A stretch of DNA of 64,000 nucleotides, from NCBI RefSeq assembly GCF_036711975.1, contig NW_027248940.1, forward strand, positions 62,001 through 126,000. The letters run 5' to 3'. The position numbers and the translations under genes were made by a program. Under the pieces are notes generated by a model. That model was given only the letters and a program-made list of their open reading frames with translations, was not told the DNA's origin and ran no database searches. Each line of letters starts with the position of its first letter. Position 1 is the stretch's first letter. Origin of the DNA: Onthophagus taurus. Lineage: Eukaryota > Arthropoda > Insecta > Coleoptera > Scarabaeidae. Shown piece by piece: positions 22,276 through 32,617 of the stretch.

Positions 22276-23147
22276 TTTTCGAGGCGGCAAATTAGATATT
22301 TTCAACGACAAATTATGTGTTGACAGCGACAAAAAAAATATCCAACGGCAATTTATGTTATTGACCGGCAAAATATGTAGCTTCATAGCAAAAAGTGTAA
22401 ATAAGCAGCAATATATGTATTCTAGCGACAAAAAGTGTAAAAGAGCAGCTAATTAATTCGTACTACTGCGCCATCTTACAGATTTTATTTAAATCTAAAA
22501 CCCAACCCAACAAATTTGTAAGTTCTTGTCCAGCCTATTTAAAAAATTACAAATGCAAACATGCCCTTGGATTAGAAATTCGAATAAAAAAGGTTTCAGT
22601 TCCTGAAGAAGCAAAAAATATTCGTTTAGGACAAAAAAGAAAAAGAGGAAGACCTTCAAAAGCAAAAAAAGCTCTTATTCTTCAGAACTAACTTTTGTTT
22701 TATATTGGTTTTAAAGAACTAAATGTTTGATTTGAATGGTTATATATGCATGGTTATAACTAAATGTTTGATTTATAATTTGTTATAATATTTATTTATT
22801 ATTTATGTTTTCTATTATATTTTTTTTATTTTTATTACATACTTAAATAATTTATGTTATGTTATTACTTTTATTATTTTTTAATAAAGTACATACTTTT
22901 CAAATCCAGTGTTTTGCACACCCTACACCAAGAGTATTAAAAGTAATTCATAAAACTCAGATAAAATAGAGTCTAATTTGTAGTATATGTTCTGGTGCGC
23001 AAGAATTGTCGCTCCGAATCGTTAATTTGCCTCTAGGAGTACATATTCTGCCGCTCAAGAACAGCCGCTCCGAATCACTAATTTACCGCTCGGAGTACAT
23101 ATTCTGCCGCCTAAGAATTGCTGCTCCGAGTTCCCTAATTGGCCGCC
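22276..23147 (+). mobile_element. Mutator-like (MULE) relic with subterminal repeats
   Basis: Degraded ends GAGGCGGCAAATTAGATA and the mirror of GGGCGGCCAATTAGGGA bracket a fragment of MULE transposase. Both flanks carry short irregular tandem motifs: CGGCAAAATATGT-like units at 22280-22445 and ~65-bp units (ACATATTCTGCCGC...) at 22985-23110. Subterminal tandem repeats are common in MULEs. No target duplication is visible. Confidence 0.5.
22512..22691 (+). pseudogene. MULE/FLYWCH-type transposase C-terminal fragment (SWIM finger)
   Basis: An open frame of about 59 codons ends at the stop 22689-22691. It shows SSCPAYLKNYKCKHALGLEI, a SWIM zinc-finger core (CxC-like pair, then CxH), and a basic tail KRKRGRPSKAKKALILQ resembling an AT-hook. 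This matches the C terminus of Mutator-like transposases in animals. Nothing upstream continues it, so it is a fragment. Confidence 0.65.
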
Positions 23148-23443
23148 CTGATATACAGCCTGATTCAGAGTAAGCGCCTTATTTTTTTTTAGCCACACTA
23201 TGGGTACTACTTTCAAAATATTTGTCAGTAATATGTTTTAGGACACTCTCTACACGATGGTGATATCATATTTTCAATTGGACGAATTATTTCAAAATGG
23301 CGACTGTCAACTTTTTTTTTAAATGGAATGCCAAAATTTTTTTTTTATTATTGAGATCTTAAAAGCATTCTTTTTACGACAGTATTTTGTTTTTCTTAAA
23401 AATTCATTTCTTTCCCCATCCAAAAGGAACCTAATATTTTAAT

Positions 23444-23823
23444 CTATACTCTGTTTTTAAACCAGGAGGAGTATTTTAAATTTGTCACCAGATTGACCTT
23501 GCACGTGATTGGTTGAATGCGAGGAAGGTTCACACACAGGCAATTTTGAATTTTGAATTTGAAGGTTAGGTTATTGACAATTGGACAGTTTCGTGTCATT
23601 ATTGTAAATTTTGTGTTCTTAAACCCTTCTTTATTATATTTTGAAATAAATACACTCATAACTTCAATGTTAATTTGTATGTTTAGTGTTGACGATAACA
23701 AACGAAAATAAATACAATAATAAGTAAATAAATAAATAATAACAATTATTAATTTAAATTTACCGCCAAAATATCGAGTGATATTTTCTGGTGATTTTTC
23801 CTAGTGTAAATCTGACTTTCGCG
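23444..23823. mobile_element. MITE copy 2 (TTTTTAAACCAGGAGGAGTA end), truncated
   Basis: Inverted, near-identical copy of 18858-19253; its far end stops at TCTGACTTTCGCG, where the next MITE starts. The 85- and 72-codon minus frames here are not genes. Confidence 0.75.
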
Positions 23824-23972
23824 CATGAATGTTTTACACTTGATGTTATTTTTGTCAAAATAAATAACTAAGTAGATGTTTATTACAAAATAAAGTATAA
23901 TTGTTTCTTTTGTGTCTAGCGCTACTTGATATTTGGACAAAAATAACATCGAGTGTAAAACATTCATGCGCT
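23824..23972. mobile_element. ~150-bp MITE (GCATGAATGTTTTACACTTG ends)
   Basis: CATGAATGTTTTACAC...GATGTTATTTTTGTC at the left is mirrored by GACAAAAATAACATCGAGTG...CATTCATG at the right. It interrupts the preceding MITE. Confidence 0.75.
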
Positions 23973-24262
23973 ACTAGATTAAAATGTGTGCTTTTTGATG
24001 GGGAAAGAAATGAATTTTTAAGAAAAACAAAATACTATCGTATAAAGAATGTTTTTAGGACCTCAATAATAAAAAAAAAATTTTGGCATTCCATTTAAAA
24101 AAAAAAAGTTGACAGTCGCCATTTTGAAATAATTCTTCCAATTGAAAATGTGGCATCACCATCGTGTAGAGAATGACCCAAAACATATTACTGCCAAATA
24201 TTTTGAAAGTAGTACCCATAGTGTGGCTAAAAAAAATAAGGCGCTTACTCTGAATCAGGCTG

Positions 24263-24665
24263 TATATTCCCCGTTATAAATTGGGACTATAATTAGAAAT
24301 TATTATTTTTTATGATTTATTAAAGGTAAGTGATGATTTTAATTTTCTAAGATCTTTTTTTTTAATTAAAGCAGTGATTTCAATAACTTTCATCAATTTC
24401 TATGAATCCTATTCGAAATGGAATCTAATTTTAATGATTTTATCCATATTTAGATTTATAATTAATTTTTCATCATTTTAACACATCTTTATGATTAATG
24501 AAGTTTAATATATTAATAAATGATTATATTAGATTTGAGGTGGTTTTAATGGGAAAATAATAACGAAATAAAAGCATTCAAATTAACGGCCATTAAGCAC
24601 TAAATTATTCATAACCCACTGAAAGAACCCATCAACTTTACTATTCAAGTAGATCTTTACCAGAA
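24263..24665. other. Upstream region of the gustatory receptor gene
   Basis: AT-rich, no gene or transposon end recognised. A donor-like TTAAAG|GTAAGTGATG near 24325 could mark an untranslated first exon, but nothing confirms it. Confidence 0.3.
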
Positions 24666-25674
24666 ATGTTTTATCTAAAACCGAAAAACCTTTTCGCCAA
24701 CTTCATTTTAACAGTTTTAAATTTAACCTCACACAAACGAATGTGGTCAATAATCTTTTTAAAACTAATTTTTGTTTTAACTTGTTTAAGCATTTTCGCG
24801 GAACTAAAAGAAAACGAGACAGAAATTTCAAAAACAACCGGTATTTTAAAAAGAATCATATTAAGCTTTTACAACATCCTAATAAACATCGAAATAGATT
24901 TTTTACAACGCAACAATTTTAACTTGTTATTAAAAAATTTGAGACATAAAAAACGATTTTTCAATTTAAATTTTAATTGCATCTTTATCCACATCATCTT
25001 AATCTTGGAGCTTTTTAACGCGGGCTTTTACCCCTTAATAATCTTCGATACCATTTTAAAGTATCGGTTAAGTTTGGTTTTGTTGTTAATTTTGGGGTTA
25101 ATTAAACAAATTAAAATTGGCTTTGAAGAAATAAATGATATTTTGAGGCGAAAACAAAAATTAAAGCTTACCCTAAATAATTACATTCAATTAATTGAAT
25201 GTGTTGATTATTTCAACGAAATTTTTGGGTACATCTTATTATGCAAAATCTTATTTTTCATCATTAACTTATTAATATCGTTCCAATCGATTTTAACAGC
25301 AAGAAATGAAAGAATCTGCATTATTTTAAATTGTATACAAATCTGTTTCATTTTGGTAAGTAAAGATTTTTTTAATTACAATGTAAAATAATTAATATTT
25401 AATTTTTTAGTGGGGGTTAATTTCTTTAATTTCAATCGCAAGCTCAACATCGAAAGTAGCAATGTGGTCCTCGTTTTTAATCCAAAATTTAATTTATTCT
25501 TCTCCTTTAATTGAATCAAGATTAAATTTGGAGGTTTTCTTGAAACAAACAACGATTAGGAATCCCGTTTTCTCGGCGGGGGGATTTTTCGATATCAATT
25601 TCGCTTTGTTAAATCATTTGTTGCAATCTTGCGCTTCTTATATCGTCGTAATCGTTCAATTTAGTGATTTTTAA
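24666..25674 (+). CDS. Insect gustatory receptor (7tm_7)
   Basis: Two exons, 24666-25355 and 25411-25674 (GTAAGT donor, TTTTTTAG acceptor), give 317 residues dominated by hydrophobic helices. The C-terminal part has the gustatory-receptor pattern: SAGGFFDINFALLNHLLQS followed by SYIVVIVQF, matching the family's TYhhhhhQF ending in TM7. Insect Grs are ligand-gated cation channels with an intracellular N terminus; most are 350-450 residues, so this one is short, mainly at the N terminus. A missing 5' exon or a genuinely short receptor are both possible. Ligand cannot be inferred. The surrounding DNA is transposon-rich, as often for Gr genes. Confidence 0.8.
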
Positions 25675-25928
25675 AATAATAATTGATGTATGATAGACAG
25701 TATTAATTTATAAAAGGATCTAAAAGAATCTTTTATTAATATTAATAGTGACCAAATAAAAAACATCTTGACAAAAAGTCAAGAAAGTAAGAAAATACAA
25801 GACCACTTTTTTATAATTTTAGAAATTCATAGATCCTTTTTGACATCTATAAGTGTTTAGAAAGCGTTTAGACACTTTTCGATCATTTTAGAAATTCATA
25901 GGAAAAATTTTCAGCCGAGGCAACCGTA

Positions 25929-27731
25929 CAGGGTGTCCCAATTTCGATGTCCGCATAGGCTATCTCCGAAACTAAAAGAGATAGAAAAAAAGTAGCTTAC
26001 ATGTCATGATCTCGTTTTTCGAGAAAATGCTAATGCCGAAAACTCCGAACAGCTATCGTCTTTTGTTTTCGCCCTATCGGCAAAAACTGAAAATTTTGCG
26101 AAAACGACAATCGCGAATATCTCACTTATTATCAAAGATGGAGTATTATAAATAAAACATTATATGGGCCACTTTTTACGAAGAATTCAGTGGCGTAGGT
26201 AGAATTTTTTTCCTATCTTTCATTTTCGAGATTTTAGACGTAACTTTATTTTTTTAAATGGAAACCATAGTTGGCTATGACCTAAAATAATTTGTTATTT
26301 TCTTCTGATAACAAATATCTATAGTTTGTGGGGTATATTTCTTATAGTTATTGAGTAATTAACAAAAATTCATTTTGTTTGATCTAAAACTAATGTATGT
26401 ATTTAAAAGTTAATGTTGCTATGGTGATAACCATACATACTATGATGAAACATAATGTATCAAATAATTGCCAAAGTTTATATTTAAAGATTTGATAACA
26501 ACTCTGACATTATGTGCTGGTACGAAGCACTAGCATGTTAAATGTGAAAGTATAACAAAACTGAATAAAACTTTACAATGAATTTCGAGAATTATGAAAA
26601 ATGTAACATGATGGAACGCTATATGTTATCAGATAAGAATGCCACGTTAGCCGCGGAATTATATTTCACAAGGTATCCGAAAAAAAGACAACCGCACGTA
26701 AGAACCTTCAGCCGATTAGCAGAAAATTTAATAGATTTTTGATCCTTCCCCAAACCACGTGCAAAAACATACCAAAATGACCTGCAAGAGGATGAAGTCA
26801 ATGTGTTGGCTTCAATTGCGATAAATCCTTCAACATCTTGCAGAGAAATTAAACAAGACGTCTGACCCAACAGCCGCTGCTCCCGAATATGAAAGAAAAA
26901 TATGTATAAACCATACAAAGCGGGCCTAACTCATTATTTACGTGCAGGAGATGTCAATCTAAGATTAGAATTTTGTAGATGATATTTAGAAAAATTAAAT
27001 AATCTGCTGTTTGTGCAAAATGTCATCTGGACCGATGAAGTCTCTAAGTGTAAGTAAGTAAGTTTTTAGATAATAGATATTTGGCATATAGTATCTACCA
27101 TAAAAACTTAAACTCACGTAAATACCTGAATATATTAAGGCAGCACATTGAGCCTTTGGTCGACAATTTTCCATTAAATATGTCTCAAATGATATATTTT
27201 CAATATGACGGAGCACCAGCACAAAATGCCAGAGTTGTTAGTGAATTTTTAAATACTACTACAAATTTTGGCAATAATTGGAAACAATGTTTTCCATCAT
27301 GGTATGGTTATCACCATAACAGCATTAACTTTTAATGCATACAATAGTTTTAGATAGAATAAAATGAATTTTTGTTAATTATTCAATAACTATAAGAAAT
27401 ATTCCCCACAAACTATATATATTTGTTATCAGAAGAAAATAACAAATTATTTTAAGTCATAGCCAACTATGGTTTCCATTTAAAAAAATAAAGTATGTAA
27501 AGCTGTATTTATAATTCTCCATCTTTGATAATAAGTGAGATATTCGCGATTATCGTTTTTGCAAAATTTTCAGTTTTTGCCGATAGGGCGAAAACAAAAG
27601 ACGATAGCTGTTCGGAGTTTTCGGCATTAGCATTTTCTCGAAAAACGAGATCATGACATGTAAGCTACTTTTTTTCTATCTCTTTTAGTTTCGGAGATGG
27701 CCTATGCGGACATCGAAATTGGGACACCCTG
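25929..27731. mobile_element. DD41D mariner with coding-spanning arms (family B, copy 2)
   Basis: Complete ends: CAGGGTGTCCCAATTTCGAT and its mirror, flanked by TA (25927-25928, 27732-27733). The inverted arms are at least 500-600 bp each. The left arm includes the reverse complement of the transposase 3' coding part (around 26400-26530), mirrored at about 27210-27330. Confidence 0.85.
26578..27335 (+). pseudogene. DD41D-type mariner transposase, dead
   Basis: Starts MNFENYEKCNMMERYMLSDK, keeps the two-HTH N-terminal region (ELYFTRYPKKRQPHVRTFSR) and VIWTDEVSK, with at least three stops. It resumes with AYSIYHKNLNSRKYLNILRQ and QYDGAPAQNARVVSEFLN, then ends at 27335. The stretch that should carry the third catalytic Asp is missing. 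The plus-strand reading explains the 99-codon minus frame at 26619-26918, which is a shadow. Confidence 0.75.
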
Positions 27732-27733
27732 TA

Positions 27734-27843
27734 CAGATGAGGCAGTTTTAATATCATATTAATAATTAAAAAAAGCCTTTATTTATTGCATTGTAATACT
27801 TGAGCCACTGCCTCGGTAGCACAGGTACCTCAACTTTTGAGTG
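27734..27843. repeat. Short repeat unit with CTGCCTCGG, between transposons
   Basis: This ~110-bp spacer contains TTTTAATATCATATTAATAA, AAAGCCTTTAT, ATTGTAATACTTGA and CACTGCCTCGG in order. The same series occurs in the next spacer (30542-30716), so these are pieces of one low-copy tandem repeat into which the transposons inserted. Confidence 0.55.
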
Positions 27844-27845
27844 TA

Positions 27846-30539
27846 CAGGGTGGTTCAAATTCGATGTCCGAATAGGCTAACTCGGAAACTATAAGAGTTA
27901 GACAAAAAGTAGCTTACATGTCATGATCTCGTTTTTCGAGAAACTGCTAATGCCGAAAACCTCATAGCGCTATCGTCTTTTGTTTTTCCCCTAGAGGCCA
28001 AAATTGGAAATATCGTAAAACCAGCAAGTGCAATTATCTTCGTTATTATTATAGGTGGAGTATTATAACTAAGACATTATATGGACACTTTTTTATAGAG
28101 AATTGGATGACGTAGTCAAAAAAAATTTTTCGGTTTTAGATTTTGAGATATCACAATTTTCGTTTTTTTTAAATGGAAACAACTACTGATTATTCGCTTA
28201 TTAAATTCGTTATTTTTTTCTGATTACAAAAATATAGGGTTCGACAGGTCTATTTCTTATTGTTTTAGAATAAAGCCAAAAATAAACATTTTTTATAAAA
28301 TTTCCATCTAGTATCATCGGCGAAATGAAATTTACAGTTTCCTGTAAATTACGGGGCGGTAGGTAAAATCTAAAAAGTTAACAATTAAATAAGAAGATAA
28401 CTTCTGGTATTTAAAAACAAATAATTATGTTTATTACACCAACTGTTAATACGGAAATATTTAATGACTTGCATTGCTTCACACTATTTTATTAGCAACT
28501 TGATAAATTATTAAGTGGCTGATTTTAGAAATTGTAGGTTTACTACATACCTACATTTCTTAATACTTTATGAATAACTTTTAAAAATTTTCACATCTAT
28601 AAGATTGACATTATTTAATATATTATTTGTTTTTGTTAGATCAAATAGTATTTATAAATATTTTATTAACGCAAAAAACTAGTAATTTAACAACAAATAC
28701 TAATAATTTTATTTTCCAAACATTATTAAAACAATGCTACAAAAAATGCTCAAATTGACCTCCTCTTTTTTCGATGCAAATTTCACAACGCTTTCTAACA
28801 CTGTTTATTGCGTTAAATATACTTATATTTGGAATAGAATTGAGACAATGCTCAAAATTTATCTTTAATTCTCTTATATTTCCATTATCCATTAAATATA
28901 ACTGGTTTTTGATGTAGCCCCAGAGAAAAAAATCCAGTGACGTCAAATCCGGTGATCTTGGTGGCCACCGATGGTTTCCGCTGGAACCAATCCAGTTGTC
29001 TTCAAAATTAATATTTAAAAAATCAGTTATACGCCTAGCAGTATGCGCAGGAGCGCCATCATGTTGAAAATCAACATATCTTTCAATGTGGTTTGTTAAT
29101 ATGTTTAAATACCGTTCCGCATTTAAATTTTCTTGGTATATTTGATATGCCAAAACTTCATTATTTAGCAATGCTACCCATACGTTAAAACCAAAGCGAC
29201 CTTGAGTACGCCTTTCAATGGTACTTGGTTTGGGGATTAACGTTCGACCATATATGTTGGTTATTTCTGTTAAATATCCCCGCACTGCTAATGTGTGCTT
29301 CATCGGTCCAGATAATTGCTCTACTGAAAACTGGGTTTTCATTAACCTGATCTACGTACCAACGGCAAAATTCAAGCCTTCTTTGGGTATCACCATCTCG
29401 TAAATGATGCATGATTCGAGGAACGTATGGCTTATACTTGTGTTTATGTAAAACACGAAGACAGCGATTTCTGGAAATACCAAGATCATTCTCCATTTCG
29501 CGGCTTGATATCGACAAATTTGCTGTAACTGCCGCTAAAACATTTATTTCTTCGTCTTCATTTTCTTTATAATACGATTTTGGTCTAGGCTTTTTAAAAG
29601 AACCGAATGTTTTTAAATTTTTTTCTAAACGACTAAATATTTTCGCATTTGGCTGCCTTCTTTCCGGGTATCTATTAAAATACAACTCTGCAGCCAATTC
29701 ACTACTTTTATTTTGTAATATGTAACATTCTAACATGTCAAACTTTTCAAAGTTTTCGTAATTCATCTTTAAAACAGGATTTTTAAAGTGACACTTTTTG
29801 AATACAAACAAATGTTGCTATGTTTATTTGAATTCCAAAGAAAAATATATGAGCGCCATCTATCAATAATTTATTAAGTCATTTAATAATAATATTAAAT
29901 ATTAATAAAAAATGTGAAATAATGCAATCTATTCCAACTTTTGTGTAAAACATATATAAATTAAATAGTTCAACAAATTTATTTGTTTCAAACATCAGAA
30001 ATTTGTTTTTTTAATTTTTAGTTATAGTACCATAATTTACAGGAAACTGTAAATTTTATTTCGTCGATGACACTAGATGGAAATTTTAAAAAAAAGTTTA
30101 TTTTTGGCTTTATTCTAAAACAATAAGAAATAGACCGGTCGAACCCTATATTTTTGTAATCAGAAAAAAATAACGAATTTAATAAGCGAATAATCAGTGG
30201 TTGTTTCCATTTAAAAAAACGAAAATTGTGATGATATCTCAAAATCTAAAACCGAAAAAATTTTTTTGACTACGTCATCCAATTCCCTGTAAAAAAGTGT
30301 CCATATAATGTCTTAGTTATAATACTCCACCTATAATAATAACGAAGATAATTGCACTTGCTGGTTTTACGATATTTCCAATTTTGGCCTCTAGGGGAAA
30401 AACAAAAGACGATAGCGCTATGAGGTTTTTGGCATTAACAGTTTCTCGAAAAACGAGATCATGACATGTAAGCTACTTTTTGTCTAACTCTTATAGTTTC
30501 CGAGTTAGCCTATTCGGACATCGAATTTGAACCACCCTG
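27846..30539. mobile_element. DD41D long-TIR mariner (family A, copy 2)
   Basis: Ends CAGGGTGGTTCAAATTCGAT and mirror, TA flanks (27844-27845, 30540-30541), ~510-bp inverted arms, and a transposase gene on the minus strand between them. It is the longest family A copy here and the source-like form of the deleted copy at 1731-3133. Confidence 0.9.
28737..29766 (-). pseudogene. DD41D mariner transposase with one frameshift
   Basis: The N terminus (MNYENFEKFDMLECYILQNK, chosen because family B starts alike) has the mariner paired-type HTH region. Catalytic residues are present: IIWTDEAHIS, then DFQHDGAPAHTA, then RSPDLTSLDFFLWGYIK; 41 residues separate the second and third Asp, as in the DD41D (rosa-like) mariners. 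The frame changes once near 29225 (after NPQTKYH, resuming STIERRTQGRFGFNVW). Without that single shift the protein would be about 343 residues with no stop, so decay is recent. It would cut at its TIRs and insert at TA. Confidence 0.85.
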
Positions 30540-30541
30540 TA

Positions 30542-30716
30542 CATTGATACAGCATAGAAACTTTTACTTATTAAATATTTTATTATACTTGAATTGCTGC
30601 CTCGACAGCTTAGCTGCCTCAGCTTCTAATATCATATTACTGATGAAAAGAAGCCTTTATATGTATATTGTAATACTTGAAACACTGTCTCGGCTTAACA
30701 GCAACACATTCGTAGG
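30542..30716. repeat. Two units of the CTGCCTCGG repeat
   Basis: TATTATACTTGAATTGCTGC...CTCAGCTTCTAATATCATATT is followed by AAGCCTTTATATG...ATTGTAATACTTGAAACACTGTCTCGG. These match the spacer at 27734-27843. Confidence 0.5.
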
Positions 30717-30718
30717 TA

Positions 30719-32330
30719 CAGTGATGGACTAAAGTGTTGGCACACTTGACATCATTAAGTAAAATTGAGGTCTACGTAAAATTAAAATAAAAATTTTATT
30801 TAGTTGTTTCACCAAAAATATTTATTGACATTTTCACTACTTAATATTATAAAATAGAAACATTCATATAAAAAATAACAACAAAATATTTTTAAAATAC
30901 TAATTTTTGAGTGGACAAAAGTGTTCGCACAGTAACTTTTTCATTTATTAAACATAATGGGTTGGCAGCAATGACGTTATAATATACCAACGGAGAAAAT
31001 CCCGATCTGTCATACGCGCGTAAAGGTTATTTAAATAGTTGGATTTCATAAAAGTGTTTAATTTACCGATATGAGCGGCAAACGGAAAGAAACAACTGCA
31101 GCTGAGAGAGAAATCATAATCCGCCTACATAAACAAAATAAATCATACTCCGAAATTGGAAAAATAGTAAACAGAAGTAGATTTAGCATTAGAAGCATAA
31201 TAAAACAATTTCAAAACAGCGAACATTTTGAAAGTCGAAAACGGACAGGGCGTCCACGAAAACTTACCGAAAGAGAGGAGATTCAAATTGTAAGAAAAAT
31301 AAAAAAAAATCCAAAAATATCATCCTCAGAAATTGCGTCAGAGGTAAGGATGGAATTTAAAAAGGACGTCCATCCAAAAACAATACGCAGAACGCTACAT
31401 CGTGCTGGTTATAGTGCGAGAGTAGCCAGGCGAAAACCTCACATCAGTGAGATCAATAAAAAGAAGAGAATAGAATTTGCTAAAAATTTCGGTAATAAAC
31501 CCAAAGAATTTTGGAACAATGTGTTATTCTCCGAACAGATGGTCGAATATTGGTATGGCGAAAACCGAATACTGAATTAGAAGAAAAAAATGTAGTAAGC
31601 ACGGTAAAACATGGAGGAGGGGGAGTAATGGTATGGGGTTGTATGGCCGCATCAGGTGTAGGCGAATTTGTGTTTATTGACGAAATCATGGATAAGAAAG
31701 TTTACCTAAATATATTGAAAGAAAATCTAAAGAAAAGTGCAGAGAAGTTGGGTTTAAACAAAAACTTTTATTTTCAACAGGATAACGATCCGAAACATAC
31801 CGCCTATGATGTGAGGATGTGGATCGTATACAATATTCCACATATCCTTCCTTTACCTCCTCAATCCCCCGACCTCAACCCTATCGAGCATTTGTGGGAG
31901 GAACTAGAAAGGAGAATTAGAAAAAATAAAGTTTCTAACAAAACCGACCTTAAAAACATTTTACAAAAAGAATGGCATAATATTGGGGAGGAAGTTACCA
32001 AAAAACTAGTATCTTCCATGACCAATAGACTCGCCGAAGTTCTAAAAAGGAAGGGATTTCCAACAAGATACTAAACAAATGATTTTTTTTATTAAAACGC
32101 CAACTGTGCCAATAATTTTGTCTACCCAAAAATAGGGTGTAAAACTTTCTTTTGTTGTTGTTGTTGTTTATATAAATGATTATATTTTATATTTCTATGT
32201 AATACTAAGTAGTAAGGATGTTAATTATTATTTTTCGTGAAACAACTGAATAAAATTTTTGTTTTAAATTTACCTAGACCATAATATTACTTAATAGTAT
32301 CAAGTGTGCCAATACTTTAGTCCATCACTG
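30719..32330. mobile_element. Tc1-type transposon (DD34E)
   Basis: TIRs CAGTGATGGACTAAAGTGTT and mirror, flanked by TA (30717-30718, 32331-32332), 1612 bp, the usual Tc1 size. Its right-hand TA is shared with the next element. Confidence 0.9.
31071..32074 (+). pseudogene. Tc1 transposase missing the first catalytic Asp
   Basis: Residues 1-160 show a clean bipartite HTH domain with the GRPR hinge (RKRTGRPRKLT). The frame then breaks near 31530: VLFSE runs into another frame at RTDGRILVWRKPNTELEEKN. The piece that should read DESKF... after VLFS is deleted, so the first catalytic Asp is gone. Downstream, QQDNDPKHTA and QSPDLNPIEHLWEEL keep Asp and Glu with 34 residues between (DD34E). About 330 residues in all. 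It cannot act without complementation. Confidence 0.85.
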
Positions 32331-32617
32331 TATAATCTGTTTTTTATTTAAATCAATTGTCATTGCCAAATTTTTATAAAAAAAACGGTCTGTACCACCC
32401 TAGATACCATGTTCTATGACCACGCTTTATAATATTTTCCACTAAATAATAAGTAAGGTTGTGTATATTCTAAACGAAGTTGTCACTGATTGTCACTTTA
32501 AACACGAAGCCACTAATCTCTCGTCACTTGGCTAATATCTACGTTTTGAAATTAAAACTCGTGAGCAATATATTAAGATAACATAATTAAGTGCTATAAT
32601 TAAAATTTGAATATTGT

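Larger units (their letters stand above)
23156..24262. mobile_element. Foldback MITE (CAGCCTGATTCAGAGTAAGC ends), interrupted
   Basis: Flanked by TA. Left arm 23156-23437 and right arm about 23985-24262 are ~280-bp inverted repeats sharing AAGCGCCTTATTTTTTTT and GACTGTCAACTTTTT. Two other MITEs occupy the centre. Confidence 0.8.
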
